Positions 25,406 to 33,255 of a stretch of DNA of 64,000 nucleotides are shown piece after piece. Position numbers and translations under genes: made by a program. Under the pieces are notes generated by a model that saw nothing but the letters and a program-made list of their open reading frames with translations, was not told where the DNA came from and did not search any database. The stretch lies in the NCBI RefSeq assembly GCF_011044155.1, contig NZ_CP049056.1, positions 2,046,001 to 2,110,000 of the forward strand. Reading direction: 5' to 3'. This stretch comes from Pikeienuella piscinae. Its GTDB lineage: Bacteria > Pseudomonadota > Alphaproteobacteria > Rhodobacterales > Rhodobacteraceae. Within the stretch, counting starts at the first letter, position 1. Every line of letters starts with the position of its first letter.

Positions 25406-27178
25406 TTGAGCCAGAAACGCAAATTCAGATCTCTCGAGTGGTTCGATTCCCCGCACCGCACCGACATGACCGCGCTTTACATCGAGCGCTACTGCAACAA
25501 CGCCTTCACCTATGAGGAGCTGCGCTCCGGCAAGCCGGTGATCGGCATCGCCCAGACCGGCTCCGACCTTTCGCCCTGCAACAAGATCCACCAGCAGCTC
25601 TCGCCGCGCGTGCGCGACGGCATCAGGGAGGCCGGCGGCATCCCGATGGAGTTTCCCGTCCACCCGATTCAGGAGACCGGCAAACGCCCGACCGCGGCGC
25701 TTGACCGCAACCTCGCCTATCTCGGGCTGGTCGAATTGCTGCACGGCTACCCGATCGACGCGGTGGTGCTGACGACGGGCTGCGACAAGACCACGCCCGC
25801 CCTCCTGATGGCGGCGGCGACGGTGGACATCCCCGCCATCGTCCTTTCCGGCGGGCCGATGCTGAACGGCTGGCTCGACGGCGACGACCTGATCGGCTCC
25901 GGCACCGCGATCTGGAAGATGCGGCGCGAGCTCGGGGCCGGCAAGATCACCGAGGAGGAGTTCCTGATCGGCGCCTCCGGCTCCGCGCCCTCGCTCGGCC
26001 ATTGCAACACGATGGGCACCGCCTCGACCATGAACGCCATCGCCGAGGCGCTCGGCATGTCGCTCACCGGCTGCTCGGCGATCCCGGCCCCCTACCGCGA
26101 GCGGATGGGCATGGCCTATGTCACCGGCAAACGCATCGTCGAGATGGCGCATGAGGATCTCAAACCCTCCGACGTGATGACGCGCGAAGCGTTCCTGAAC
26201 GCCATCGCGGTCAATTCCGCCATCGGCGGCTCGACCAACGCCCAGCCGCATCTGCACGCCATCGCCAACCATGTCGGGGTGGAGCTGAAGCCGGCGGACT
26301 GGCAGGTGCACGGCCATGACGTGCCGCTCCTCCTCAACATGCAGCCGGCCGGCAAGTATCTGGGCGAGCGGTTCTACCGCGCCGGCGGCGTCCCGGCGAT
26401 CATGTGGGAATTGCGCGAGGCCGGGCGCCTCCATGACGCGCCGACCGTCACCGGGAAGGGCATGCTCACCAATCTCGACGGGCGCGAGTCGAAAGACCGG
26501 GAGATGATCCACGCCTATGACGATCCGATCGTCGACCAGGCGGGCTTCGTCGTGATGACCGGCAACCTCTTCGACACCGCGATCATGAAGACCTCGGTGA
26601 TCTCGAAGGAGTTCCGCGACCGCTATCTCTGCAACAAGGGCGACGAGAACGCATTCGAGGCCCGCGCCATCGTCTTCGAGGGTTCGGAGGATTACCATGA
26701 CCGGATCAATGACCCGGATCTGAACATCGACGAATACTGCGTGCTCGTCGTCCGCGGCGCCGGCCCGATCGGCTGGCCCGGCTCCGCCGAGGTGGTGAAC
26801 ATGCAACCGCCGGACGCCTTGCTGAAACGCGGCATCACCTCGCTGCCGACCATCGGCGACGGCCGCCAATCCGGCACGGCGGACAGCCCCTCGATCCTGA
26901 ACGCCTCGCCCGAGGCGGCGGCTGGCGGCGGCCTCGCCTATCTCAAGACCGGCGACATGGTGCGGATCGATCTCAACACCGGCCGCTGCGACGCGCTGGT
27001 CGATGAGGCGGAATGGGAGGAGCGCAAGAAGGCCGGCCCGCTGATCCCGCCCGAGAGCCAGACCCCGTGGCAGGAGCTGGCCCGCAACCACGTGACGCAA
27101 CTGGCCGCCGGCGGCTGCATCGACCTCGCGATCAAGTACCAGAAGGTGAGGGACGCGATCCCGCGGCACAATCACTGA
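25406..27178 (+). CDS. IlvD/Edd-family sugar-acid dehydratase (arabonate/xylonate dehydratase-like)
   Basis: A 590-residue Fe-S dehydratase. Cluster cysteines are in 'GSDLSPCNKIH', 'TTGCDKTTPA' and 'SLGHCNTMGTASTM', with the IlvD-family 'NSAIGGSTNAQPHL' further on. The subgroup containing L-arabinonate and D-xylonate dehydratases, not the valine-pathway enzyme, fits the N-terminal 'RSLEWFDSP'. Start TTG 25406 is set by GGGAGGAG seven bases upstream; the open frame to 24476 is antisense shadow of the MttB gene. It is divergent from the MttB-like gene with a 156-base shared control region. Confidence 0.9.
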   Translation: MSQKRKFRSLEWFDSPHRTDMTALYIERYCNNAFTYEELRSGKPVIGIAQTGSDLSPCNKIHQQLSPRVRDGIREAGGIPMEFPVHPIQETGKRPTAALDRNLAYLGLVELLHGYPIDAVVLTTGCDKTTPALLMAAATVDIPAIVLSGGPMLNGWLDGDDLIGSGTAIWKMRRELGAGKITEEEFLIGASGSAPSLGHCNTMGTASTMNAIAEALGMSLTGCSAIPAPYRERMGMAYVTGKRIVEMAHEDLKPSDVMTREAFLNAIAVNSAIGGSTNAQPHLHAIANHVGVELKPADWQVHGHDVPLLLNMQPAGKYLGERFYRAGGVPAIMWELREAGRLHDAPTVTGKGMLTNLDGRESKDREMIHAYDDPIVDQAGFVVMTGNLFDTAIMKTSVISKEFRDRYLCNKGDENAFEARAIVFEGSEDYHDRINDPDLNIDEYCVLVVRGAGPIGWPGSAEVVNMQPPDALLKRGITSLPTIGDGRQSGTADSPSILNASPEAAAGGGLAYLKTGDMVRIDLNTGRCDALVDEAEWEERKKAGPLIPPESQTPWQELARNHVTQLAAGGCIDLAIKYQKVRDAIPRHNH

Positions 27179-27184
27179 GCAGAC

Positions 27185-27214
27185 GCCTGCGCAAGAGAGT
27201 CTCTTTGCGCAGGC
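27185..27214. terminator. Hairpin between convergent genes
   Basis: Arms GCCTGCGCAAGAG (27185-27197) and CTC-T-TTGCGCAGGC (27201-27214) pair with a single bulged T around an AGT loop. There is no T-run on either strand, so it is a stem-loop transcript end or RNA stabiliser shared by the two convergent genes rather than a classical terminator. Confidence 0.5.
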
Positions 27215-27220
27215 CCGCGC

Positions 27221-28108
27221 TCAGGGCAGGCGTTCCGCTTCGCTCACATCGACCGAAACGGTGAGCCCGAGGAAGACAGCGCCGGCGCCGACATAGCTGC
27301 CCGAGACCGGCGAGGCCTGGGACGGCGTGCGCGTCGTCGCCACCCGGACCAGTTCGCCCCCCGCGGTGATCCTGTTCGTCGGATCGAACTCGATCCACCC
27401 TTCGCCCGGCACGAAGACGTCGGCCCATGCGTGGGTCGCGCCGCCGCCGACCGGCCCCTCCGCGTCGGCCGCCCCGTCTCGCCCGGCGTTGAGGTCGTTC
27501 AGATATCCGGTGACGAACCGCGCGGCGAAGCCGAACCTGCGCGACGCCTCCATGAACAGGAACGCGAAGTCGCGGCAGGTGCCGAGACCGCGGAAGATCG
27601 TCTCCGCCGCGGTTTGCGTCCCCATCTCGTCGCGGCTGGAATAGGTCAGGCTGCGATGGATCGAATCGCTGAGGCTATGGAGGAAATGAAAGGCGCCGCC
27701 GGGCCGGTCGACGAAATTCGCCTCCAGCCATTGATCCAGAATATCGGCGTCTTCAGGAAACTGGAGGCCGAGATAGGGATGAAGATCCCGCCTTTCCTCG
27801 TCAGTGTAATCGAACGGAAAGGGACAGATATGCGCACCGTCCGGCTTGAAGGAAAAGTCGGTGACGTAGCGGCGGAGAAAAAGCTCGCTCTCGATCAGGA
27901 GCGAATCCGTCGCGTCGGCGAACGTCGCGACGGCGATCGAATTGCCGAACGTGTCGAAGGACCATCGCAATTCGGCGCGCGGTCTGATGGTCAGAAGGGC
28001 GTCGTCGACCCAGAGGTCGTGACCGTCGCGCGGCCGCAACATGAGCCTGTGCGGATTGAGGCTCACGAGACGGTCGTATCTGTATTCCGTCCTGTGTAGG
28101 ATGCGCAT
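27221..28108 (-). CDS. Transglutaminase-like cysteine peptidase-fold protein
   Basis: A 295-residue protein with the bacterial transglutaminase N-terminal region ('LHRTEYRYDRLVSLNPHRLMLRP') and a transglutaminase core. The catalytic triad is visible: Cys178 in 'GLGTCRDFAFL', His226 in 'THAWADVF' and Asp242 in 'EFDPTN'. These proteins act as amidases or proteases; substrates are unknown. Start ATG 28108 is used; GTG 28120, which has AAAGG closer to it, is an alternative. It is divergent from a second transglutaminase-fold gene. Confidence 0.85.
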   Translation of the reverse strand: MRILHRTEYRYDRLVSLNPHRLMLRPRDGHDLWVDDALLTIRPRAELRWSFDTFGNSIAVATFADATDSLLIESELFLRRYVTDFSFKPDGAHICPFPFDYTDEERRDLHPYLGLQFPEDADILDQWLEANFVDRPGGAFHFLHSLSDSIHRSLTYSSRDEMGTQTAAETIFRGLGTCRDFAFLFMEASRRFGFAARFVTGYLNDLNAGRDGAADAEGPVGGGATHAWADVFVPGEGWIEFDPTNRITAGGELVRVATTRTPSQASPVSGSYVGAGAVFLGLTVSVDVSEAERLP

Positions 28109-28224
28109 GATGCGGGGCACGGGAACCTTTCCGGGGGTGGCGCGCTGAGGCAGGGAATGGGCAATCACTCTCACTCGGGGCGCGGAGCATCACCGCCAGC
28201 TTTCCCGAACGCAAGGACCAAGCC

Positions 28225-29118
28225 ATGCTGATCCGCTTCGGATTTGAAATCGATATCGAGTGCGCGAGTCCGGTCGCGATGCTGCTGGCGCTTTCAACGC
28301 ACAGCCAACTCGAAGGCCGCATGATCGGCGAAGACTTCGTCCGTCTGCCGCCTCAGCGCCGTCGCTCGACATATCTGGACCGGTTCGGAAACCGGATCAC
28401 CCGGCTCCTGGCGCCGATCGGGCCGACCAACATGTGGTCTGATTGCGTCATCGAGGTGGACGGGCGACCGGATCGGCAATCCCCCTCGGCCGCGCAGCAC
28501 CCGATTCCCGATCTCCCGGACGACGTCCTCGCCTATCTCCTCCCGAGCCGGTATTGCGACAGCGACAAGCTGACGAACGAGGCCTGGTCGAATTTCGGCG
28601 GCTTCCCCGAAGGCTGGGCGCGGGTGCAGGCGATCACCGACTTCGTTCACCAGCACGTCACCTTCGGCTATCAGTTCGGCCGCGCCGACAAGATGGCTTC
28701 GGACGTGTTCAAGGAAAAGGCCGGGGTCTGCCGCGACTTCGCCCATCTCTCGATCGCACTCTGCCGCGCGATGAACATCCCCGCGCGCTACGCCAGCGGA
28801 TATCTCGGCGATATCGGCGTCCCCTATTCAGGCCCGGGCGATTTCTGCGCCTGGTTCGAGGTCTATCTCGGCGGCCGCTGGCATACGTTCGACGCGCGCT
28901 ACAATACCCCCAGGATCGGCAGGATCCTGATGGTGCGCGGGGCGGACGCAGCCGACGTGGCGATGATCACGTCCTTCGGCGGATATGAGCTCAAACATTT
29001 CCGGGTCTGGACAGACCAGGTCGAGGATGGTCTCGGCGATGACCAACTCCACGAGATGCTGCGCACCCGGCCCGACGGAGAGCCGCTTGTCTACCAGTCC
29101 TCGGCCCGCGTCGCCTGA
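28225..29118 (+). CDS. Transglutaminase-like protein with altered triad
   Basis: A 297-residue transglutaminase-fold protein sharing the core 'GVCRDFAHL' (Cys169) and 'RWHTFDAR' (Asp223) with its divergent neighbour. At the place of the triad His the sequence reads 'GDFCAWFEV', putting Cys208 where His is expected. I recall related proteins with Ser at this site, so the substitution may be normal for the subfamily, but activity as a conventional transglutaminase or protease is in doubt. The two genes share a 116-base promoter region. Confidence 0.82.
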   Translation: MLIRFGFEIDIECASPVAMLLALSTHSQLEGRMIGEDFVRLPPQRRRSTYLDRFGNRITRLLAPIGPTNMWSDCVIEVDGRPDRQSPSAAQHPIPDLPDDVLAYLLPSRYCDSDKLTNEAWSNFGGFPEGWARVQAITDFVHQHVTFGYQFGRADKMASDVFKEKAGVCRDFAHLSIALCRAMNIPARYASGYLGDIGVPYSGPGDFCAWFEVYLGGRWHTFDARYNTPRIGRILMVRGADAADVAMITSFGGYELKHFRVWTDQVEDGLGDDQLHEMLRTRPDGEPLVYQSSARVA

Positions 29119-29189
29119 ACAGGCTGGCGCGCCGGACCCCGCGCCGATCGCGCGCGCCATTTCAGATTTTCGTATGAGTTCAGCCACCC

Positions 29190-29220
29190 GCCCCCCTTTC
29201 GCTCGCGATAGGGGGGCTTT
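29190..29220 (+). terminator. Intrinsic terminator after the transglutaminase gene
   Basis: Arms GCCCCCCT (29190-29197) and AGGGGGGC (29210-29217) with a 12-base loop, followed by TTT. It ends the rightward transglutaminase transcript just before the convergent Ada-like gene. Confidence 0.75.
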
Positions 29221-29226
29221 CCAAGC

Positions 29227-30069
29227 TCAGGCCTCGGCCCGCGCCGCCTCATAGGCCAGCATCGCCCGCTTGACGCCGAGACCCCAGTGATAGCCGCCGA
29301 GCCCGCCGCCTTTCCTGAGCGCCCGATGGCAGGGGATCAGCCAGGAGACCGGGTTGCGCCCCACCGCCGTCCCGACCGCCCGCGCCGCCTTCGGCCGGCC
29401 GATCACCTTGGCGATCTCGGAATAGGTGGTGACGTGGCCGGAGGGGATGGTCATCAGCGCCTCCCACACCTTCAACTGGAAGGGCGCGCCGATGAGTTGC
29501 AACCGCGCCTCTCCGCCGCCGCCGAAAGCCGCCTCGACCCAGGGCCGGATCGCTTCCGGGTCCTCGCGATAGCGCGCTTTCGGCCAGCGCCCGCGCATGT
29601 CCGCCAACGCCGCGGCGCGCCCGGTCTCGGCGGCGAAGGCCATGCCGCAGAGCCCGCGCCCGGCGCCCATCGCCAGCGTCTCGCCAAAGGGTCCGTCGAA
29701 CCAGCCGTATGCGATCTCCAGCCCCTCGCCGCCGGCGGCGTATTCGCCGGGGCTCATCGCCTCCCAGCGGATGAAAAGATCGTGAAGCCGCCCGGGCGAG
29801 GACAACCCGGTCTCCATCGTCGCGTCGAGCACGGTGAATCGCTCCGCCAGCAGCCGCTTGGCGTGGTCGAGCGTCAGATATTGCAGATAACGCTTTGGCG
29901 AGACCCCGACCCATTCCGAGAACAGCCGCTGAAAATGCGCCGGGGAAAACCCCATCCGCGCCGCGATGACGTCGAGCGAGGGTTGCTCTGGCGCGGCCTC
30001 CTCGATCAGCCGGATCGCCTCCGCGATCAACTCGTAGTGAAAGGCCGAAGGGGTGGGGCGCTGATTCAT
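29227..30069 (-). CDS. AraC-type regulator fused to methylated-DNA-cysteine methyltransferase (Ada-like)
   Basis: A 280-residue protein with an N-terminal AraC helix-turn-helix domain (about 15-105, 'DVIAARMGFSPAHFQRLFSEWVGVSPKRYL') and a C-terminal O6-alkylguanine transferase domain whose acceptor Cys247 sits in 'SWLIPCHRAL'. It lacks the Ada N-terminal zinc domain that senses methyl phosphotriesters, so it resembles the shortened Ada forms. It removes alkyl groups from guanine and may regulate repair genes such as the aidB-like gene in this window (inference). Confidence 0.9.
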   Translation of the reverse strand: MNQRPTPSAFHYELIAEAIRLIEEAAPEQPSLDVIAARMGFSPAHFQRLFSEWVGVSPKRYLQYLTLDHAKRLLAERFTVLDATMETGLSSPGRLHDLFIRWEAMSPGEYAAGGEGLEIAYGWFDGPFGETLAMGAGRGLCGMAFAAETGRAAALADMRGRWPKARYREDPEAIRPWVEAAFGGGGEARLQLIGAPFQLKVWEALMTIPSGHVTTYSEIAKVIGRPKAARAVGTAVGRNPVSWLIPCHRALRKGGGLGGYHWGLGVKRAMLAYEAARAEA

Positions 30070-30159
30070 CCGATGTCTCCTTGCGCCTGAAAATGGGCGC
30101 GATCGCCCGCGCGCGCCACCCGATTCATGCGTTCCCGACGGGTTTCGGATCAGTCCGGA

Positions 30160-30780
30160 TCAGGAACCGTCCGATTCGAAAACGCCTGCGGCGCGCGTGA
30201 ACACCGCCATCTGGCTCGCCCCGCCCAGCGTGGGATGCCGGCCCGCGATATCCTCGTGCGCCACACCATACCCCGTCCGCGCCGCCACGCCCGCCGCCCA
30301 GGCGCGAAACCGCGCCCGGCCCCATTCGAAACGATGATCGGGACGGCGAAAGCGACCGGGCTTCACCCCCAGAAGCCCGTTGAACTCCACGTTCGGCGTG
30401 GTGATCGCGACGGTTCGGGGCCTGAGCCCGCCAAAGAGCGCGGTCTCCAGCCGGGAAAGCGTCTCCGGCGCCAGATGCTCGATGGTCTCCACCAGCGCCG
30501 CGCAATCGAACCCGGTCAGTCCCGGCGGCGGCGCGATCATCGACCCGTGAAGCAGCTTCACGCGCCCGCCGTCTTGGCGCGTCTTCAACGCCGCCCGCAG
30601 CCGCTCCAGCGCGGGGAGCGAGAGGTCGACCCCGGCGATCCGCTCGATCTCCGGCACGCCCAACAGCCGCAGGATGAGATCGCCCTCGCCGCAGCCAAGA
30701 TCGAGGACCGAGCGCGCGCCCGAGGCGCGGATCGCGCCGATCACCGCCGCCAGTCTCTCCTCATGCAGCCAGCTGGTCAT
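30160..30780 (-). CDS. Stand-alone Hen1-like RNA 2'-O-methyltransferase domain
   Basis: A 206-residue SAM-dependent methyltransferase. The SAM motif is DLGCGEG at 27-33. It also has the metal-binding quartet that marks Hen1 enzymes: Glu98-x-x-Glu101-His102 in 'VETIEHL' and His149 in 'RPDHRFEWGRARF', with 'TTPNVEFN' at 127-134. Hen1 methylates the 2'-OH of RNA 3' ends using these metal ligands. Bacterial Hen1 is normally a larger protein beside Pnkp; here neither the extra domain nor pnkp is seen. It lies among DNA-repair genes. Confidence 0.75.
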   Translation of the reverse strand: MTSWLHEERLAAVIGAIRASGARSVLDLGCGEGDLILRLLGVPEIERIAGVDLSLPALERLRAALKTRQDGGRVKLLHGSMIAPPPGLTGFDCAALVETIEHLAPETLSRLETALFGGLRPRTVAITTPNVEFNGLLGVKPGRFRRPDHRFEWGRARFRAWAAGVAARTGYGVAHEDIAGRHPTLGGASQMAVFTRAAGVFESDGS

Positions 30781-30873
30781 GCCCCGCTATCGGGCGCCCG
30801 GCGCGCCGCCGCAAGCGCCCGCCGCAAGCCCGCGCCCATTGCGCGCCCGCACCGCCCTTGCCATAAGCCGGAC

Positions 30874-31518
30874 ATGTTGCGCCCGATGACCTATCAGGAG
30901 ATCGACGAGGCCTTCCGGCGCTTTCGCGCCGCGGAGCCCGAACCGAAGGGCGAGCTTCACCACCTGAACGCCTTCACGCTGCTCGTCGCGGTCGCGTTGT
31001 CGGCGCAGGCGACCGACAAGGGCGTGAACCGCGCCACCGCCGCGCTCTTTCCCATCGCCGACACGCCGGAGAAAATGCTGGCGCTCGGCGAGGAGGGGCT
31101 GATCGAGCATATCAGGACCATCGGCCTCTACCGGAACAAGGCGAAGAACGTCATCCGGCTTAGCCGCATCCTGATCGATGAATTCGGCGGCGAGGTGCCG
31201 TCCTCGCGCGAAGCGCTCCAGTCCCTGCCCGGCGTCGGCCGAAAGACCGCCAATGTCGTTCTCAACATGTGGTGGGGCCTGCCGGCGCAAGCGGTGGACA
31301 CGCATATCTTCCGCCTCGGCAACCGCTCCGGCCTCGCGCCCGGCAAGGATGTCGTCGCGGTGGAGCGGGCGGTGGAGGACCGGGTGCCGGCGGAATACCA
31401 GCGCCACGCGCATCACTGGATGATCCTGCATGGCCGCTATATCTGCACGGCGCGGAGACCGCGCTGCGCCGATTGCCTGATTTCCGATCTCTGCCAGTTC
31501 GAGGAGAAGACGATATGA
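30874..31518 (+). CDS. nth: Endonuclease III
   Basis: A 214-residue DNA glycosylase/AP lyase for oxidised pyrimidines. The helix-hairpin-helix 'LPGVGRKTANVVL' contains the catalytic Lys, 'VDTHIFRLGNR' the catalytic Asp, and 'CTARRPRCADCLISDLC' gives the C-x6-C-x2-C-x5-C [4Fe-4S] cluster. Start taken as ATG 30874; ATG 30886 is an alternative. Its stop overlaps the PfkB kinase start by ATGA. Confidence 0.95.
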   Translation: MLRPMTYQEIDEAFRRFRAAEPEPKGELHHLNAFTLLVAVALSAQATDKGVNRATAALFPIADTPEKMLALGEEGLIEHIRTIGLYRNKAKNVIRLSRILIDEFGGEVPSSREALQSLPGVGRKTANVVLNMWWGLPAQAVDTHIFRLGNRSGLAPGKDVVAVERAVEDRVPAEYQRHAHHWMILHGRYICTARRPRCADCLISDLCQFEEKTI

Positions 31519-32513
31519 AAACCTATGACGTGGTCGGGGTCGGCAACGCGCTGGTCGATATCCTGAGCCATTGCGAGGACGCCTTCCTCGCCGAGCACAA
31601 GATCGAGAAGGGGATCATGACCCTGATTGACGCCGCGCGCGCGGTGGAGCTTTACGGCGCCATGGGCCCGGCGCAGGAGGTCTCCGGCGGCTCGGCCGCG
31701 AACACCATCGCCGGGCTCGCCATGCTCGGCGCCCGCACCGCCTATGTCGGCAAGGTGAAGGACGACCAGCTCGGCTCGATCTTCGCGCATGACATCAGGG
31801 CGATCGGCGCGACCTACGAGACGCCGCGCGCCCCGGCCTCCGACGAACATGAGACCGGGCGCTGCATGGTCCTCGTCTCGCCGGATGGCGAGCGGTCGAT
31901 GTCCACCTATCTCGGCGTCTCCGAGACGCTGGGGCCGGACGATATCGACCCGGCGATGATGGCGGAGGCGGCCTGGATCTATCTCGAGGGCTACCGGTTC
32001 GACGGCGCCGCCTCGGTCGCGGCGTTCGAAAAGGCGATCGGCGCGGCGAAGAGCGCCGGCGGCCGGGTCTCGATCACGCTCTCCGACCCGTTTTGCGTCG
32101 ACCGGCACCGGGAGGCGTTCCGCGCGCTGATCGCGGACCACACGGACCTTCTCTTCGCCAACGAGCATGAGCTGATGTCTCTCTACGAGACTGACGATCT
32201 CGATGTCGCGATGCAGCGGGTGAAAGCCGATGTCGATATCGCGGCGGTGACCGTCGGCGCGAAGGGCGCCCATGTGGTGACGCCGGCGGAATCGGTCCAT
32301 GTCCCAACCGCAGCCATGAGCGTCGTCGACGCCACCGGAGCCGGCGATCTCTTCGCCGCAGGTTTCCTCGCCGGGCTGGCGCAGGGGCGCGAGCTGGCGC
32401 ATTGCGCGGCGATGGGTTGCGTCGCGGCGGGCGAGGTGATCGGCCATATCGGCGCCCGCCCGGAGGCCGATCTCGGCCAGCTGATGAAAGAGCGCAAGCT
32501 GTGGGCGCGCTGA
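31515..32513 (+). CDS. PfkB-family carbohydrate/adenosine kinase
   Basis: A 332-residue ribokinase-fold kinase. 'GVGNALVDIL' opens the protein, 'GGSAANTIAGLAMLG' is the N-terminal substrate motif, and 'VDATGAGDLFAAGFLAG' the PfkB signature 2 with the catalytic Asp. The closest general match is the adenosine-kinase-like branch common in alphaproteobacteria. Start ATG 31515 is fixed by the 4-base overlap with nth. Confidence 0.88.
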   Translation: MKTYDVVGVGNALVDILSHCEDAFLAEHKIEKGIMTLIDAARAVELYGAMGPAQEVSGGSAANTIAGLAMLGARTAYVGKVKDDQLGSIFAHDIRAIGATYETPRAPASDEHETGRCMVLVSPDGERSMSTYLGVSETLGPDDIDPAMMAEAAWIYLEGYRFDGAASVAAFEKAIGAAKSAGGRVSITLSDPFCVDRHREAFRALIADHTDLLFANEHELMSLYETDDLDVAMQRVKADVDIAAVTVGAKGAHVVTPAESVHVPTAAMSVVDATGAGDLFAAGFLAGLAQGRELAHCAAMGCVAAGEVIGHIGARPEADLGQLMKERKLWAR

Positions 32514-32983
32514 TCCGGGATATCGACCCGGCGGACCTTCCCTGGGTCCTCGCGCTCAACCTCGCGCACGAGGTCGAGCTTTCGCCGCTGAACGAAGGCA
32601 GGCTGGCGGCGCTGATCGACGCCGCGACCTACGCCCGCGCGGCGGAGGGCGGCGCCTTCCTGATCGGATTCGACCAGTCGGCCGACTATGACAGCGAGAA
32701 TTTTCTCTGGCACCGCGCGCGGCGCGAAAAGTTCCTCTATGTCGACCGGATCGCCGTCGCCGCGACCCATCGCCGGCGCGGGCTCGCCGCCGCGCTCTAC
32801 GCCGACCTCTTCGCCTTCGCCGCCGAGCGCGGCCTTGAGCGCGTCGTCGCTGAGGTCAACGCCGAACCGCCGAACCCCGCCTCCGACGCGTTCCACGCCC
32901 GGCTCGGCTTCGTCACTGTCGGCGAAGCGCGGCTGAAAGCGCGGGAAAAGACGGTGCGCTATATCGAACGCGTTCTGGATTGA
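32501..32983 (+). CDS. GNAT-family N-acetyltransferase
   Basis: A 160-residue acetyltransferase. 'YVDRIAVAATHRRRGLAAALYADLF' contains the acetyl-CoA pyrophosphate loop R-R-x-G-L-A, followed by 'VVAEVNAEPPNPASDAFHARLGF', typical of the GNAT fold. It starts at GTG 32501, 13 bases inside the kinase gene, the first start that leaves a full GNAT domain. Substrate unknown. Third gene of the nth operon. Confidence 0.82.
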   Translation: MGALIRDIDPADLPWVLALNLAHEVELSPLNEGRLAALIDAATYARAAEGGAFLIGFDQSADYDSENFLWHRARREKFLYVDRIAVAATHRRRGLAAALYADLFAFAAERGLERVVAEVNAEPPNPASDAFHARLGFVTVGEARLKAREKTVRYIERVLD

Positions 32984-33155
32984 CCCCCGGCGAGCGCGCC
33001 TGAGCGCGCGGCCAGCCTTTGCTTGCGGCGCTTTCCCGCGCAACCCGTCTCGCGCGGCGCGCGATCAGGAAGTCTGGAATCGACGCCGCGGCGAGACCCG
33101 GAAGGGCGCGGAAACGCGCGGCGAAACGGGCCTTCCTAGGGCGTCAAGGGCGCGA

Positions 33156-33235
33156 ATTTCATTGAAATCTGGTTAACGGAATTCGAAATTCCATTATAAA
33201 TCAAACGATTGCATCCGTTATCGCACGCGATAACG
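33156..33235. repeat. Three consecutive short palindromes in AT-rich spacer
   Basis: Between the convergent GNAT and rmuC genes lie ATTTCA-T-TGAAAT (33156-33168), GGAATT-CGA-AATTCC (33178-33192) and CGTTATCGC-AC-GCGATAACG (33216-33235). A perfect TATAAT occurs on the minus strand at about 33200-33194. The rest of the 272-base gap is GC-rich without a gene. Function unknown; the last palindrome's core recurs at 44262-44275. Confidence 0.6.
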
Positions 33236-33255
33236 CACCGCTTTCGCGCCCAGTC

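Noticed and set aside
23702-27175. A 1157-residue minus-strand open frame spanning the MttB-like gene and the dehydratase region
   Set aside because: The part beyond 25249 is antisense to the well-supported dehydratase and shows only Arg/His/Asp-rich shadow composition.
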